DNA of 64,000 nt from Chloroflexota bacterium (GCA_026708115.1 JAPOVL010000035.1:146494-210493), one strand, 5' to 3'. Numbered from the stretch's first letter, positions 34,187-43,382 are shown. Notes: generated by a model from the letters alone, not told the origin. Made by a program: numbers and translations.

Positions 34187-34948
34187 TCAGTCGAGATCCA
34201 TGGTTGCCATTACACCGATGTGATCAGAGAGCAGCAGACTGCCCTCATTAATCGCCTCTGTATTGACCAGCGAGACGCTGACCATCCGGTCAAGGCTGTC
34301 GCGCTGAGTGAAAAAGCCGTCGATGCGTTGGGAGAGCGGCTCCTTAAGGTCTAAGGGCGAAGTGTATCCGGTCTCGCTTCCGTTTTTCGCGGTCCACAGG
34401 TCGGCATACTGATGTTCTGCGAGCGGCGCCAAGTATTCCGGCTGCGTATCGAGATTGATGTTGAAGTCACCAGCCAGAATATGCTGGCAGCCGGCAAACT
34501 GCGCGCGCCGCATGACGTCCAGGCAAGACTTGATCCCGATTTCTTTCTGTCCGTCGCTTAAAAACAGGTGAGTATTGAACACAGCCAGGGAATAACCAGA
34601 GGGCGTTTCCACGGTCATATACTGTACTATGCGCATCCAGGGATTGCGCATTTCGCGCTCCCGCTCAATATCGACCTTGCCCCGGTCCAGCGCGGGCAGG
34701 CGGGAGAATATCGCCAGTCCCAGCGGGTAAGGCGTTAGGGAACCGTCATCGCTCGGCGCATAATTGGCATGCGGATAGCGCCTAAAGCTGTGCGACTTGA
34801 GATACTCGAAGTGGTCGGGCGTCGATTCCTGGATACAGACAATATCGACTTCCAGATCGACCATATTGTGCCCGATCGCATTGGCGCGCTCCTGCCAATG
34901 GTCGTTCACATTCCAGATGTTCTGTGTGACGATTCGTAACGAAGGCAT
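34187..34948 (-). CDS. Endonuclease/exonuclease/phosphatase family protein
   Basis: A 253-aa EEP-fold hydrolase. LRIVTQNIWNVNDHW at the start carries the Asn, VDIVCIQES near residue 40 the Mg-binding Glu, ILAGDFNINLDTQ near 150 the GDFN motif, and LLLSDHIGVMATM at the end the catalytic SDH. The ATG at 34948 has GAGGAA 6 bases upstream, preferable to the track start at 34978. Family members cleave phosphodiesters or phosphoinositides, or act on sphingomyelin. Placed between the MalG permease and the lactonase in the minus-strand sugar locus, it might act on a phosphodiester-linked sugar, but this is only a guess. Confidence 0.85.
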   Translation of the reverse strand: MPSLRIVTQNIWNVNDHWQERANAIGHNMVDLEVDIVCIQESTPDHFEYLKSHSFRRYPHANYAPSDDGSLTPYPLGLAIFSRLPALDRGKVDIEREREMRNPWMRIVQYMTVETPSGYSLAVFNTHLFLSDGQKEIGIKSCLDVMRRAQFAGCQHILAGDFNINLDTQPEYLAPLAEHQYADLWTAKNGSETGYTSPLDLKEPLSQRIDGFFTQRDSLDRMVSVSLVNTEAINEGSLLLSDHIGVMATMDLD

Positions 34949-35037
34949 TGAATTCCTCGAATTGACTGTCTTGTTCACAACTTTAATCGGACGCGTAATC
35001 CGCGAGAAACCAAACTGTACGGGCGCTGCCGGTCGCC

Positions 35038-35919
35038 CTATTTGCTGCGCGTGAGCGCGAAGCCCTGCAGGAATTGCTTCTGCATCAGAACGAAGATGAA
35101 GATTGGCGGGATGCTCGCGATGACCGCGCCCAGCATGATCGGCCCCCAGGTACGTCCTATTTCAACGCCATCGTCCAGCGTGCTTAGCCCCACTTGAATC
35201 ACCTGCAAATCCGGGTTGGTGACGATCAGCAGGGGCCACAAATAGCTGTTCCAGCCGCCGATGAACATGATGACGACCAGCGCAGTTATCGTGTTTCGGC
35301 TGAGCGGCACCAGGACGCGCAGCAAGAATTGCAACGGCCCCGCGCCATCCAGCTGCGCCGCTTCGGACAGTTCCGGTGTAATGCTGGCGAAATGCTGGCG
35401 AAACAGAAATACGCCGGTAGGGCTTGCCACAGCCGGCACTACCAGGGCAGTCCAGGTGTTGCCCCAGCCTAATTCCAGAGCGACCAGGCGGAACAGAGCG
35501 ATGATCGTCACCTCGCCCGGCACCATGAGCGCGGCAAGGATAAAACCAAATACGAGCGACTTGGCGGGGAAGCGGAAATAGACCAACGCCATGCCACTGA
35601 AGATCGACAAGACAACTTTGCCAAGGGTGACCATGGTCGCCACTGCAAAGGTATTGAACATCAGACGGGCGATGTTGCGATCGAGCACCGTCTGCAAATT
35701 GAAGCTGAAAGAGTCGCCTGGAATCATCTGCAACCGGAACATCTGGGCATTGTTTTGCGTGCTGACCAGTGCCGCGTAAAACAAGGGAAATCCCATAAAT
35801 ATCACAGCGATCCACAAGAGGATGTGGATATACCAGCGCCTGAACGAGATCTGCTCGCGGAGAAGGCGAAACAGTGGCGGCGGTTGATCATCCCTGCGTC
35901 GGCGAGTTCGGGCAGTCAT
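35038..35919 (-). CDS. Carbohydrate ABC transporter permease, MalG type
   Basis: A 293-aa CUT1 permease. First helix at about 29-50 (WYIHILLWIAVIFMGFPLFY), MalG-like QMIPGDSFSFNLQTVLD, EAA loop SEAAQLDGAGPLQFLLRVLV near 195-215, and C-terminal IFVLMQKQFLQGFALTRSK. It starts 1 base after the MalF stop. With SBP and MalF it forms an importer for an unknown sugar, perhaps a deoxysugar given the lactonase downstream. No ATPase in the locus. Confidence 0.93.
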   Translation of the reverse strand: MTARTRRRRDDQPPPLFRLLREQISFRRWYIHILLWIAVIFMGFPLFYAALVSTQNNAQMFRLQMIPGDSFSFNLQTVLDRNIARLMFNTFAVATMVTLGKVVLSIFSGMALVYFRFPAKSLVFGFILAALMVPGEVTIIALFRLVALELGWGNTWTALVVPAVASPTGVFLFRQHFASITPELSEAAQLDGAGPLQFLLRVLVPLSRNTITALVVIMFIGGWNSYLWPLLIVTNPDLQVIQVGLSTLDDGVEIGRTWGPIMLGAVIASIPPIFIFVLMQKQFLQGFALTRSK

Positions 35920-35920
35920 A

Positions 35921-37222
35921 TCAGTCAGCTCCGTAGGTGACGCGCCGGCCCATGACGCGGAACTGCACGTAGGTGAGGCCGATCACCACCATGAACAAGA
36001 CGATAGATTGTGCCGCGGCTTTCCCTATATCGCGGCTTTCAACGCCGACGCGAATGATATCCACGACCAGGTTTGTCGTCGCGTTTACTGGTCCGCCCTC
36101 GGTGAGGTTTTCAATAACGGCAAAAAGATCGAAAAAGCTGTAATTCAGATTGAGAAACACGACGAAAAAGATGTAGGGAGAAATCATCGGTATGGTCACA
36201 TTAAGGAAGCGCTTCCAGGCATTGGCGCCATCGATCGCGGCGGCCTCCATCAATTCCATTGGTACAGCTTGCAGAGCCGCGATATAAATCAGGACGTTGA
36301 ATCCCAGTTTGTTCCAGGCGGCGGCTGCCACTACCGAGGCGCGCGCCCACCAGGGGTCGGACAGAAACGGAACGGGCTCTGCGCCGAAGAGACGCAAAAC
36401 TTGATTCATGAATCCCGATCCGCCACCGCCCAGCAAGATCGCGAAAACGATGCCGACCACGACGCCGGAAATGGCATAAGGCCAGATCATCAGGGTGCGA
36501 TAAACCGAGGCGCCCCGTATCTTCTGTGACGCCAGCAGGGCGATAGACAGTCCCAACACATTCGCGACAATTACAATAAACACGGAGAAGAATAAGCTAT
36601 TGCCGAAGACAGCCAAATAGCGAGCGTTTTCGGCATGCCAGATAAAGCCATCGCTCAAGATGTAATAGTGGGCGTCCTGCAAGCGGCTGGCAATCAGACT
36701 GGCGAAGTTATCAAGACAAATGAAGGCGGTATTCGCCACCCCGCGCCGCGCTAACTGTGTACCCAGGAAGAAGTTTTGCGCCGCCGGATAATAGGTGAAG
36801 ACAGCGAGCCCGACGAGGGTCGGCGCCAGGAATATCCAGGGCGAGAAATCGTAGCCGACGAAGGTGCCTGGCGCCGTGTCCGCCTTCCAAACCGTAGCGC
36901 TGCGCGTCCGCCAATGATGACGCAGTCTATCAATCGCCAGAGCGAAGGCCCATACGACAACGATGACTAGGAGAATTCCAAGGAGCGCCACAGCGTTGAC
37001 CGTGAGCGTCCTTCCCAGAACGCTGATCTTGAAGAATATATGGTGCTCGGGATCTAGGACACAGTACTGCAGGGGGATCATGGTCGCCAGGCTGCCCAGG
37101 AGCCCGGCGACAGCGCCCAGCGCCAGGCCGCCCCTCAGTGCTCTGCCGCGGCGCTTTAAGATCGCGCCGACAACGAGCGCGCCCAGAGCGGACGCGAGAA
37201 TTGTGAACAGGAATGCGGACAC
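35921..37222 (-). CDS. Carbohydrate ABC transporter permease, MalF type, with extended N-terminus
   Basis: A permease of about 433 aa. Residues 1-110 add three hydrophobic segments (VSAFLFTILASALGALVVGA, and VNAVALLGILLVIVVVWAFA) before the ordinary MalF core, which begins near SPWIFLAPTLVGLAVFTYYP. The EAA loop MEAAAIDGANAWKRFLNVTI is near 345. The longest ORF uses a TTG at 37255; the GTG at 37222 is preferred as GGGAGG lies about 10 bases upstream. The extra N-terminal helices resemble the additional helices of enterobacterial MalF. It lies between the SBP (hairpin in the gap) and MalG. Confidence 0.9.
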   Translation of the reverse strand: MSAFLFTILASALGALVVGAILKRRGRALRGGLALGAVAGLLGSLATMIPLQYCVLDPEHHIFFKISVLGRTLTVNAVALLGILLVIVVVWAFALAIDRLRHHWRTRSATVWKADTAPGTFVGYDFSPWIFLAPTLVGLAVFTYYPAAQNFFLGTQLARRGVANTAFICLDNFASLIASRLQDAHYYILSDGFIWHAENARYLAVFGNSLFFSVFIVIVANVLGLSIALLASQKIRGASVYRTLMIWPYAISGVVVGIVFAILLGGGGSGFMNQVLRLFGAEPVPFLSDPWWARASVVAAAAWNKLGFNVLIYIAALQAVPMELMEAAAIDGANAWKRFLNVTIPMISPYIFFVVFLNLNYSFFDLFAVIENLTEGGPVNATTNLVVDIIRVGVESRDIGKAAAQSIVLFMVVIGLTYVQFRVMGRRVTYGAD

Positions 37223-37349
37223 CGTCTTGGCGCCTCCCTGGAGTGGCTCAGCCAATTCGCTCGACTAGGTCAACGCCGCGGGTGGCGTTCACACAGATTA
37301 TCGCATGACCAACGCCATGCGCGAACGCTGTCGAAGAAGATGAGGTGGG

Positions 37350-37371
37350 GGATGGGGCAATCGCCCCATCC
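37350..37371 (-). terminator. Intercistronic hairpin after sugar-binding protein gene
   Basis: GGATGGGGC and GCCCCATCC form a perfect 9-bp stem with a tetraloop, 19 bases past the SBP stop on the minus strand. No T-run follows. Placement matches the hairpins after the other binding-protein genes. Confidence 0.6.
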
Positions 37372-37389
37372 GCTTATGTGTTGCCTTGT

Positions 37390-38754
37390 CTACATTTCCT
37401 CGCAAGGCACCAGCAAGTTGTATTCTTCGATGAGCAGGTCGGCCTCCGCCTTCAGGCGATCCAGCGACTCCTGGATATCGGCATCGTTACGGAGGATGTT
37501 TTGGAAGACTTCCCGATACATCTGGTAGACCTGCGCGAAGCTGCCGAAGATCGCGCCGGCGGTTTGCGGGACCCGGGCCGACGCAGCCAATTGGTGGTTT
37601 GCAACGGCGAATGTCGGATTTTCTTCGAACCAGCCTTCCGCTTCCAGGTAGTCATAGCCGGACTGCGTCACCGGAATGTAGCCAGTTGACTTGTGCCAAT
37701 TGGCGATGTTCTCCGGTTCCAGCATATACATGAGGAAGGTCAAGGCGCCTTCTTCCACTTCTGGCGCGAGGCCATTGGTCAAGAGGATCATCCCGCCGCC
37801 GACGGTGTTGCCGACGTAATCCACATCCTGATTGTAAAACATGCGATCGGCGCCCACGGTGAAACCGTTGCCTTCAGCGATTTCCACGCGACTGCGGGCG
37901 GCGGCGCTGGAGTTCAAATGCAATGCCAATTTGCTGTCAGCCCATTTGATGTCGTACTCGGCCCGGCCATAATCGACCCAATAGCCGGCGTCCTCGAGGC
38001 TCTTGTGCCAGGCCAGGTAATCTACTGCCTCCTGACTGTTAAACAGCACCTCGGTGACACAGCCGCCGCCGCGACCGTTCTCGTTGTTGGACATAAAGGC
38101 GCCCTGCATCGCCAGCGCGTTTTCAAAGTACCAGCCGCCGGCGCCGAAATTGATGCAGTCCACATCAGGAAACTTGTCAACGATGATGGCGCAGACTTCG
38201 TGGACTTCCGCCCAGGTCGAGGGGATGGCGGCGAAATCGTTGACATCTTCGGCCACGCCGGCTTCCACGAGCAGATCCATGTTGCCAAAGACGATCGGCG
38301 TCGAGGCGTTCCAGGGCAATTCGTAGTACTCGCCATCCAACTGAAAGAACATCGCGGCGGGACCGACAATCTCGTCGAGGCGCACGGGAATTCCATTGAT
38401 TTCGGTACGGCCGGCAATGGCTTCGTGTAGAGGCTTGAAGAACCCGGTATCACGGGGCGCCTGCGTATTGCTCGTGGTCCCTTGCAGCAGCTCGGGCGGA
38501 TCGCCCTGTTCCTGCGCCAGCGTGTAGAGATCATAGGCGTTGCGGTAGCCGTCCAAAACACGCAGTTCCAGATCGTACTGCGGGAAGGCGGCTTCAAAGG
38601 CCGGTTCCACCACATCGGGCAACCAAGTGACGTTGCCCCAAACGTGCCAGAAGCGGATAGTCACGCGGTCGTCATCCTGTGCCAGGGTCAGGGATGGCGC
38701 CAGCACCAGCACCAGCATCAAGACGATCAAAAGAAGAGGCAGTTTCTTGTTCAT
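37390..38754 (-). CDS. Extracellular sugar-binding protein of ABC transporter (SBP_bac_1)
   Basis: A 454-aa family-1 solute receptor. From the ATG at 38754 the signal peptide is MNKKLPLLLIVLMLVLVLAP with a TLAQDD cleavage-like site near residue 26; AAAGGA lies 8 bases upstream. The track start at 38808 adds residues in front of the signal and is unlikely. Mature features: VTIRFWHVWGNVTWLPDVV and the closing YMLEPENIANWHKSTGYIPV segment typical of UgpB-like receptors. It heads the importer genes downstream on the minus strand; a truncated IclR-type gene is directly upstream. Confidence 0.92.
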   Translation of the reverse strand: MNKKLPLLLIVLMLVLVLAPSLTLAQDDDRVTIRFWHVWGNVTWLPDVVEPAFEAAFPQYDLELRVLDGYRNAYDLYTLAQEQGDPPELLQGTTSNTQAPRDTGFFKPLHEAIAGRTEINGIPVRLDEIVGPAAMFFQLDGEYYELPWNASTPIVFGNMDLLVEAGVAEDVNDFAAIPSTWAEVHEVCAIIVDKFPDVDCINFGAGGWYFENALAMQGAFMSNNENGRGGGCVTEVLFNSQEAVDYLAWHKSLEDAGYWVDYGRAEYDIKWADSKLALHLNSSAAARSRVEIAEGNGFTVGADRMFYNQDVDYVGNTVGGGMILLTNGLAPEVEEGALTFLMYMLEPENIANWHKSTGYIPVTQSGYDYLEAEGWFEENPTFAVANHQLAASARVPQTAGAIFGSFAQVYQMYREVFQNILRNDADIQESLDRLKAEADLLIEEYNLLVPCEEM

Positions 38755-38767
38755 GAGCTTATCCTTT

Positions 38768-39190
38768 TCATAAACTATCATATGGTATCCGAAAAAATTG
38801 CCGGACAATTCCTGATTCTAGCCAATCATCACAGGCGACGCAAACACAGGCTGAGGTCGGCACAAGAAAAACCTGCATGCTTAGAAGCTCAGGCCACAGG
38901 CCAGCCATAAATCGTCTGGAGCTGAAGCCGAAGATGATGACGAGCGGCAGCGACGCGAGGACATAGCCGGCGATATGGTAACGGCGATACTCCGGATTCT
39001 GCGCGAAACACCCGTTGCGCTGCAGGGTATAGACCAGATCGGAGGCAGTGCTCTTGTGCAGGTTTAGCGCCTTGGCGATATCCGCGATGCCCAATTCCGG
39101 ACGTTGCGAACCGAACAACAACAGCATATCCAGGGCGCGCTGCAGCGAAGATATGATCCGCGGATCTTTTTCTTTCTCGCCCGTCACCAT
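38768..39190 (-). pseudogene. IclR-family regulator, truncated after the helix-turn-helix
   Basis: Residues 11-75 are a clear IclR winged-helix: ISSLQRALDMLLLFGSQRPE, IADIAKALNLHKSTASDLVY and a final RYHIAGYVLA. After that the expected 170-residue effector domain is missing; the frame continues into unrelated sequence and stops at about 140 aa, against about 250 in the family. Other frames do not recover the effector domain, so a deletion is more likely than a simple frameshift. The end lies 13 bases before the SBP start, so the gene probably once controlled the sugar locus. A DNA-binding-only protein could still be made. Confidence 0.7.
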
Positions 39191-39380
39191 ACACTCCGTC
39201 CTGCTCTGATTCTCTTTTCTACAACAAAGCAGAGCAAAAGGTTCTGGGAGTATCGTCCAAGACAGCCTGAAGCCAGCGTCCGCGGATTGCCAGTTTCGCG
39301 AGATAATACAGGCCCGAAACGACCCATGTGCCTCTGCGGCGGAGTATTGCTACTATAAGGCAAGTTAGATTGGGCCAGTC

Positions 39381-40256
39381 ATGAATATCCGCACTATCCA
39401 ATCCAAAAGCATCCTCACGCCACAGAAGCGCGGCTTCCTCACGGCCGGCGAGCGTCCCTATACCCACAGCTTGTCCTGGGCCATCGGCTGTGGCTTCGGC
39501 TCCATCTACTGCGGCGCCTACTGCTATGCCCAGAAGCTGCCCAACTGGCTCTATTCGCGGCGCGCGGACGAAGGCTGGGGCCAGGCGCTGATCATCAAAG
39601 AGAACGCGGCCGAATTGCTGGCGGCGCAACTGGCCCGGGCGCGGAACCGGCGCCAGATGCGCATTTTCATGAGCCCGGTCACCGATCCTTACCAGCCGCT
39701 GGAGCGCAAGCTGCGCTTGACGCGGCGCTGCCTGGATGTCTTCGCCCGCTATGGCGATCTCGATCTGCTGCTGATTCAGACGCGCGGTCCGACGGTCGTC
39801 GACGATCTGGATCGCATCGCACGCATCCCCTACGCCTGGCTGGGCATGTCCATCGAGACCGACCGGGGTGATCTGCCTTATGGTCCGGCCAAGGCGCATG
39901 TGGACAAGCGTTTTGATGCGGTAAAGCGCGCGGTCCTGGCTGGATTGCGCGTCCAGATCGCGGTCTCGCCGGTATTGCCCTATTCGCCAGCATTCGCCGA
40001 GCGCTTGCTGGAGACCGGGGCGCAGCGCATCGTCATCGATACCTTCGCCCTGGGCGATGGCAGCCGCGGGGCGCGCACGGCGGGCAGTCCCTTCGCGGCG
40101 GTGGCGGATTATGACTGGCGGGACGATGGCATGGCCGAGAGTTTGTACCATCAGTTGACGGCGTATCACGATGATGTGTCCTGGAGCGGAGAGGGATTTG
40201 CGGGGATTGTGGGGCAGAATGAACCTTTCGCCCCCCAAACTGGCTCTTTAGGTTGA
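39381..40256 (+). CDS. SplB-like radical SAM protein with altered cysteine motif
   Basis: A 291-aa protein resembling the COG1533 (SplB-like, DNA repair photolyase-related) radical SAM branch: TPQKRGFLTAGERPYTHSLS, then AIGCGFGSIYCGAYCYAQ near 35-52, MRIFMSPVTDPYQPLERKLR near 93 and LLLIQTRGPTVVDDLDRI. The standard CX3CX2C that holds the [4Fe-4S] cluster reads C-GFG-S-IY-C, followed by GAYC; the middle Cys is Ser, and an extra Cys lies 4 residues after the last. Either this subgroup uses a different spacing, or the site is altered. Its start lies 190 bases from the divergent IclR remnant. It precedes the sigma-ankyrin gene by 22 bases. Confidence 0.78.
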   Translation: MNIRTIQSKSILTPQKRGFLTAGERPYTHSLSWAIGCGFGSIYCGAYCYAQKLPNWLYSRRADEGWGQALIIKENAAELLAAQLARARNRRQMRIFMSPVTDPYQPLERKLRLTRRCLDVFARYGDLDLLLIQTRGPTVVDDLDRIARIPYAWLGMSIETDRGDLPYGPAKAHVDKRFDAVKRAVLAGLRVQIAVSPVLPYSPAFAERLLETGAQRIVIDTFALGDGSRGARTAGSPFAAVADYDWRDDGMAESLYHQLTAYHDDVSWSGEGFAGIVGQNEPFAPQTGSLG

Positions 40257-40278
40257 AGGCATAACCGAAGGAGCGCCT

Positions 40279-41937
40279 ATGGAAAAACTGACCGGACTGA
40301 TCATCGCCTCCCGCGGGGGAGATTGCGATGCCTACGAAGAAGTGGTGCGCCGCTTCCAGGATATGGCGGTGGCTTATGCCTATGCCCAGTTGGGCAACTG
40401 GCAAGAGGCGGAAGACGCCGCGCAGGAAGCTTTCATCGCCGCTTGGTACGGCTTGCTCGGCTTGCGCGACGCGGCGGCATTCCCGGGCTGGTTCCGGCGC
40501 ATCGTGCATTCCCGCGCCAACCGCCGCCTGCGCCTGCCGCAGCCGCTGCTAGTCTCGCTGGAGCAAGCCGGGGAGATCGCCGCCGAGCCGCCGCCCGATG
40601 GCGGGGGACTGCCCGACGACATCGCCGCCACGATAGAGGCCTTGCCCGAGGCGCAGCGCAGCGTACTGCTACTGCATTACATGAACGACTTCGCGCAAGC
40701 CGAGATCGCGGCCTTCCTGGAGATACCGCTGGGCACGGTCAAATCCCGGCTCTATCACGCGCGTAAACAGATCAAACAAAGGATGACAGCATTGGATAAC
40801 TTATCCGCACAACGTCCCTCGCGGGACAGTCAATTCACCGAAAAGGTCATGCGCCTCTTTGATGCCGCCAAATCAGGCGATATCGACAAGGTGCGGGCCT
40901 TGCTGGCCGAAGACGGCCGCCTGGCCAATGCCGAGGGCTTTGTCAGAACGTCGCTATGGGGATCGGACGCCAAAGCGCTGCACGTGGCTGTGATGCACGG
41001 GCGCAAGGACATTGTCGATCTGCTGCTGGCGCATGGCGCCGATATCAACGCGCGCGATGACAAGTACCGCTTCAACGCGCTGATCCACGCCATCGACCTG
41101 GCCGATTTCATGCCGGAATACGCCGAACTGGGCATGGTTGATTTTCTGCTGGCGCGCGGCGCGGAAATGGACGTCTGGGCTTGTGCCTGGCTGGGCGATA
41201 TGGAGGGCGTCAAGCAACGGCTGGACGAAAATCCGGCCCTGGTCAACGCCATCGGTCCAGGGCCCAGCACCTTGATGTCCTTTTGCCGCGATGTGAAAAC
41301 GATCGAGTTCTATTTAGGTTACGGCGCCGACCCGCTGGTGCGGTACCAACGTCACGGCAAAACGCGCGAGAGCTCGCCCCTGCGCGATCAAGCTTATCGC
41401 CGCAATTACGCCGGCGTGCGCCGCCTGCTGCGGCACCTGGGCTGGGCGGTTGATGTTTTCTGGGCGAGCATCATGGGCGATATCGACGCTCTGCGCGCGA
41501 TTCTTGCGATCGAAGGCGGCCTGGTTGACGCCAGCACGTCCGAGGACCATGTGCTGGGCGCGGGTTTGAGCCCGCTGCACCTGGCAGCCCAAGGCGGCCA
41601 TCTCGACGCGATGGAATTGCTGCTGGAAGCTGGCGCTGATATCAACGCGGTCGACGCCCGCGGATATACGCCGCTGCACTTTGTCATCTGTTATGGACCG
41701 AAGCAGTTTTTCGATCCGCTGCCCGATCTCAACGAGACGACGCAGGATATCGGCGTTTATCAGCTTTTGACGGAAGTGCCGCGTTTTCTGATCGACCGGG
41801 GCGCTGATGTTTCCACGCGCGAGCGCGAATCCGGCAAGACGCCGCTGGAGTTGGCTGGGTCATCATTTGAAGACGAAACCGACCGCAGCGACGTAATTGC
41901 GCTGCTGGAAGCGGCTGGCAACGCGCTTGTCGGATAG
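40279..41937 (+). CDS. ECF sigma factor fused to ankyrin repeats
   Basis: A 552-aa fusion. Residues about 19-85 are sigma region 2 (YEEVVRRFQDMAVAYAYAQL, EDAAQEAFIAAW) and about 112-168 region 4 (LPEAQRSVLLLHYMNDFAQA, IPLGTVKSRLYHARKQI). From about 185 to the end ankyrin units follow, such as ALHVAVMHGRKDIVDLLLAH GADIN and SPLHLAAQGGHLDAMELLLE; the middle units are degenerate. No anti-sigma gene is adjacent, so the ankyrin part may itself sense or bind a partner. AAGGAGC lies 7 bases before the ATG. The frame is continuous with no stop or shift at the junction. Function of the repeats is inference. Confidence 0.92.
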   Translation: MEKLTGLIIASRGGDCDAYEEVVRRFQDMAVAYAYAQLGNWQEAEDAAQEAFIAAWYGLLGLRDAAAFPGWFRRIVHSRANRRLRLPQPLLVSLEQAGEIAAEPPPDGGGLPDDIAATIEALPEAQRSVLLLHYMNDFAQAEIAAFLEIPLGTVKSRLYHARKQIKQRMTALDNLSAQRPSRDSQFTEKVMRLFDAAKSGDIDKVRALLAEDGRLANAEGFVRTSLWGSDAKALHVAVMHGRKDIVDLLLAHGADINARDDKYRFNALIHAIDLADFMPEYAELGMVDFLLARGAEMDVWACAWLGDMEGVKQRLDENPALVNAIGPGPSTLMSFCRDVKTIEFYLGYGADPLVRYQRHGKTRESSPLRDQAYRRNYAGVRRLLRHLGWAVDVFWASIMGDIDALRAILAIEGGLVDASTSEDHVLGAGLSPLHLAAQGGHLDAMELLLEAGADINAVDARGYTPLHFVICYGPKQFFDPLPDLNETTQDIGVYQLLTEVPRFLIDRGADVSTRERESGKTPLELAGSSFEDETDRSDVIALLEAAGNALVG

Positions 41938-41942
41938 AGAAC

Positions 41943-41989
41943 CTCGCCGGACCGCGTTGACCGGCTCGGATAGCGGGCGGTTCGGCGAG
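41943..41989. terminator. Hairpin between convergent sigma-ankyrin and MFS genes
   Basis: CTCGCCGGACCGC and GCGGTTCGGCGAG form a 13-bp stem with one G-U pair over a 21-base loop, starting 6 bases after the sigma-ankyrin stop. There is no T-run, but position between converging genes suggests a terminator. Confidence 0.4.
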
Positions 41990-42046
41990 ACCGACGACAG
42001 TGATCGTTGGTCACTCCAAGAAAGCGTTTATCTTTTCGTGCTGGCT

Positions 42047-43330
42047 TTAGAGCGCTGGCTTGAGCTTGCGCTTTGGTTCTGTTACGAAGACGAAGAGCCA
42101 GAAGAGCATGGTGCCGATGAAGGCGATCAAAGCCCCGAGCAGGAATAGATCGCGGAAGGTGAAGGCGGTCAGGAGCAAGCCCCCACCCAGCGCCATCATG
42201 GCGAAGCTCAAACCGGCCGCGGCTTCGCCAGAGCCGGCCATCAACGCTTGATGCTTCCGGGGCACCAGGTCGAGGATATAGACGATGAAAGCGGTGTAGC
42301 GGACGGACATCATACTGATCGCGCCGATATAACCAAAAGAGGCGGCCAGCCAATGCTCCACCAGCGCCATCGGAATCAAGCAGAGCGTCGCTACGAATGA
42401 CGCCCCGATGACGACCCGGACGTTGCCCCAGCGCTGCACTAGAGAGGGCGTCAGCAGAGCGGTCGGCACGCCGGTCAAGCGACCGATGGCGGCCATGGCG
42501 CCGATCAGCGCCGTTGATACCGCCAGGCGCTGGTCCATGTAGACATTGAAGTAGACCATCGCGGTCGCCGAGCCGGCGACCTGGAACAGGCGAATCACGG
42601 TCATTATGGCGATCAGCATCAATACAGAAGCCGCCCAGCCATTGCGGCCGCCGCCCCGATCCGCAGCGGTTTCCTGGCGCGCCGGCGCGGCTTTTGGCGG
42701 CAGCGGTCGAATGCGCAGGGACAGGGCAACAGTAAGCGCCAGAACGACGTTGGCCAGGACGAAAGTAATGCGATAGGGATCGGGGTCATCGAGCGTCCAG
42801 CCATTTATGCCTGCGATAGCGCCGGGCAGAATGCCGCCGACGAGGCTGCCGGCGAAACCGGCCAAAGACCAATGCGCCGCTTTGAGGGCGAAGGCCTGGT
42901 GCTTGAAAGCCCCATCCACTACGTTGATCAGGTAAGGCGCGCCATTGACGAAGTAGAAGGCGAATCCGCCAAACATCAGAGCCGGCGGGATGACCAACCC
43001 GGCTTCGCGCCAGCCCGGCGGCAGCCACTCGGCCATGGGCAGCAGCAGCCCGCCTGTCAGGCACGTGAAGGCGCCGAACTTCATCAGAGCGGTGGTGGAC
43101 ATGCGCGAACCGAGGATGCCGGCCGGCAAACTGGCCAAGCCGAAGGTCAGCAGCCCGACCGCATTAACCAACCCAATGAACTCGGTGCCATAACCCAGCC
43201 GCAGCAAGTAGAGATTGAGCAGCACCGAATAGAGGCCGTCGGCGACAAAGGTCAAGCCGACGATGACGGCGAAAAAAAGGCGGGCCTGCGGGTTGAAGGC
43301 GCGGATGGGGCTGAGAATACGACCGAGCAT
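42047..43330 (-). CDS. Major facilitator superfamily transporter
   Basis: A 427-aa protein with about 12 hydrophobic helices. FFAVIVGLTFVADGLYSVLL is the first, the GSRMSTTALMKFGAF loop between helices 2 and 3 fits MFS motif A loosely, and a cytoplasmic loop RIRPLPPKAAPARQETAADR divides the halves. It lies convergent to the sigma-ankyrin gene and behind a palindromic repeat. Substrate unknown; could be an efflux or sugar carrier. Confidence 0.85.
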   Translation of the reverse strand: MLGRILSPIRAFNPQARLFFAVIVGLTFVADGLYSVLLNLYLLRLGYGTEFIGLVNAVGLLTFGLASLPAGILGSRMSTTALMKFGAFTCLTGGLLLPMAEWLPPGWREAGLVIPPALMFGGFAFYFVNGAPYLINVVDGAFKHQAFALKAAHWSLAGFAGSLVGGILPGAIAGINGWTLDDPDPYRITFVLANVVLALTVALSLRIRPLPPKAAPARQETAADRGGGRNGWAASVLMLIAIMTVIRLFQVAGSATAMVYFNVYMDQRLAVSTALIGAMAAIGRLTGVPTALLTPSLVQRWGNVRVVIGASFVATLCLIPMALVEHWLAASFGYIGAISMMSVRYTAFIVYILDLVPRKHQALMAGSGEAAAGLSFAMMALGGGLLLTAFTFRDLFLLGALIAFIGTMLFWLFVFVTEPKRKLKPAL

Positions 43331-43341
43331 GGCTGCTAAAT

Positions 43342-43382
43342 ACCCCTCACCCCCTGGCCCCGTCTCCCGCTAGGGGAGAGGC
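43342..43382 (+). repeat. REP-like palindromic element
   Basis: ACCCCTCACCCCCTGGCCCC is followed by TCTCCC-gctag-GGGAGA. It has the same layout as the minus-strand element at 7822-7862 and belongs to a widespread class of intergenic palindromes. Confidence 0.55.

Noticed and set aside
39219-40238. 339-aa minus-strand ORF opposite the radical SAM gene
   Set aside because: The plus strand carries family motifs and the minus product is Arg/Ala/Gln-rich without motifs.
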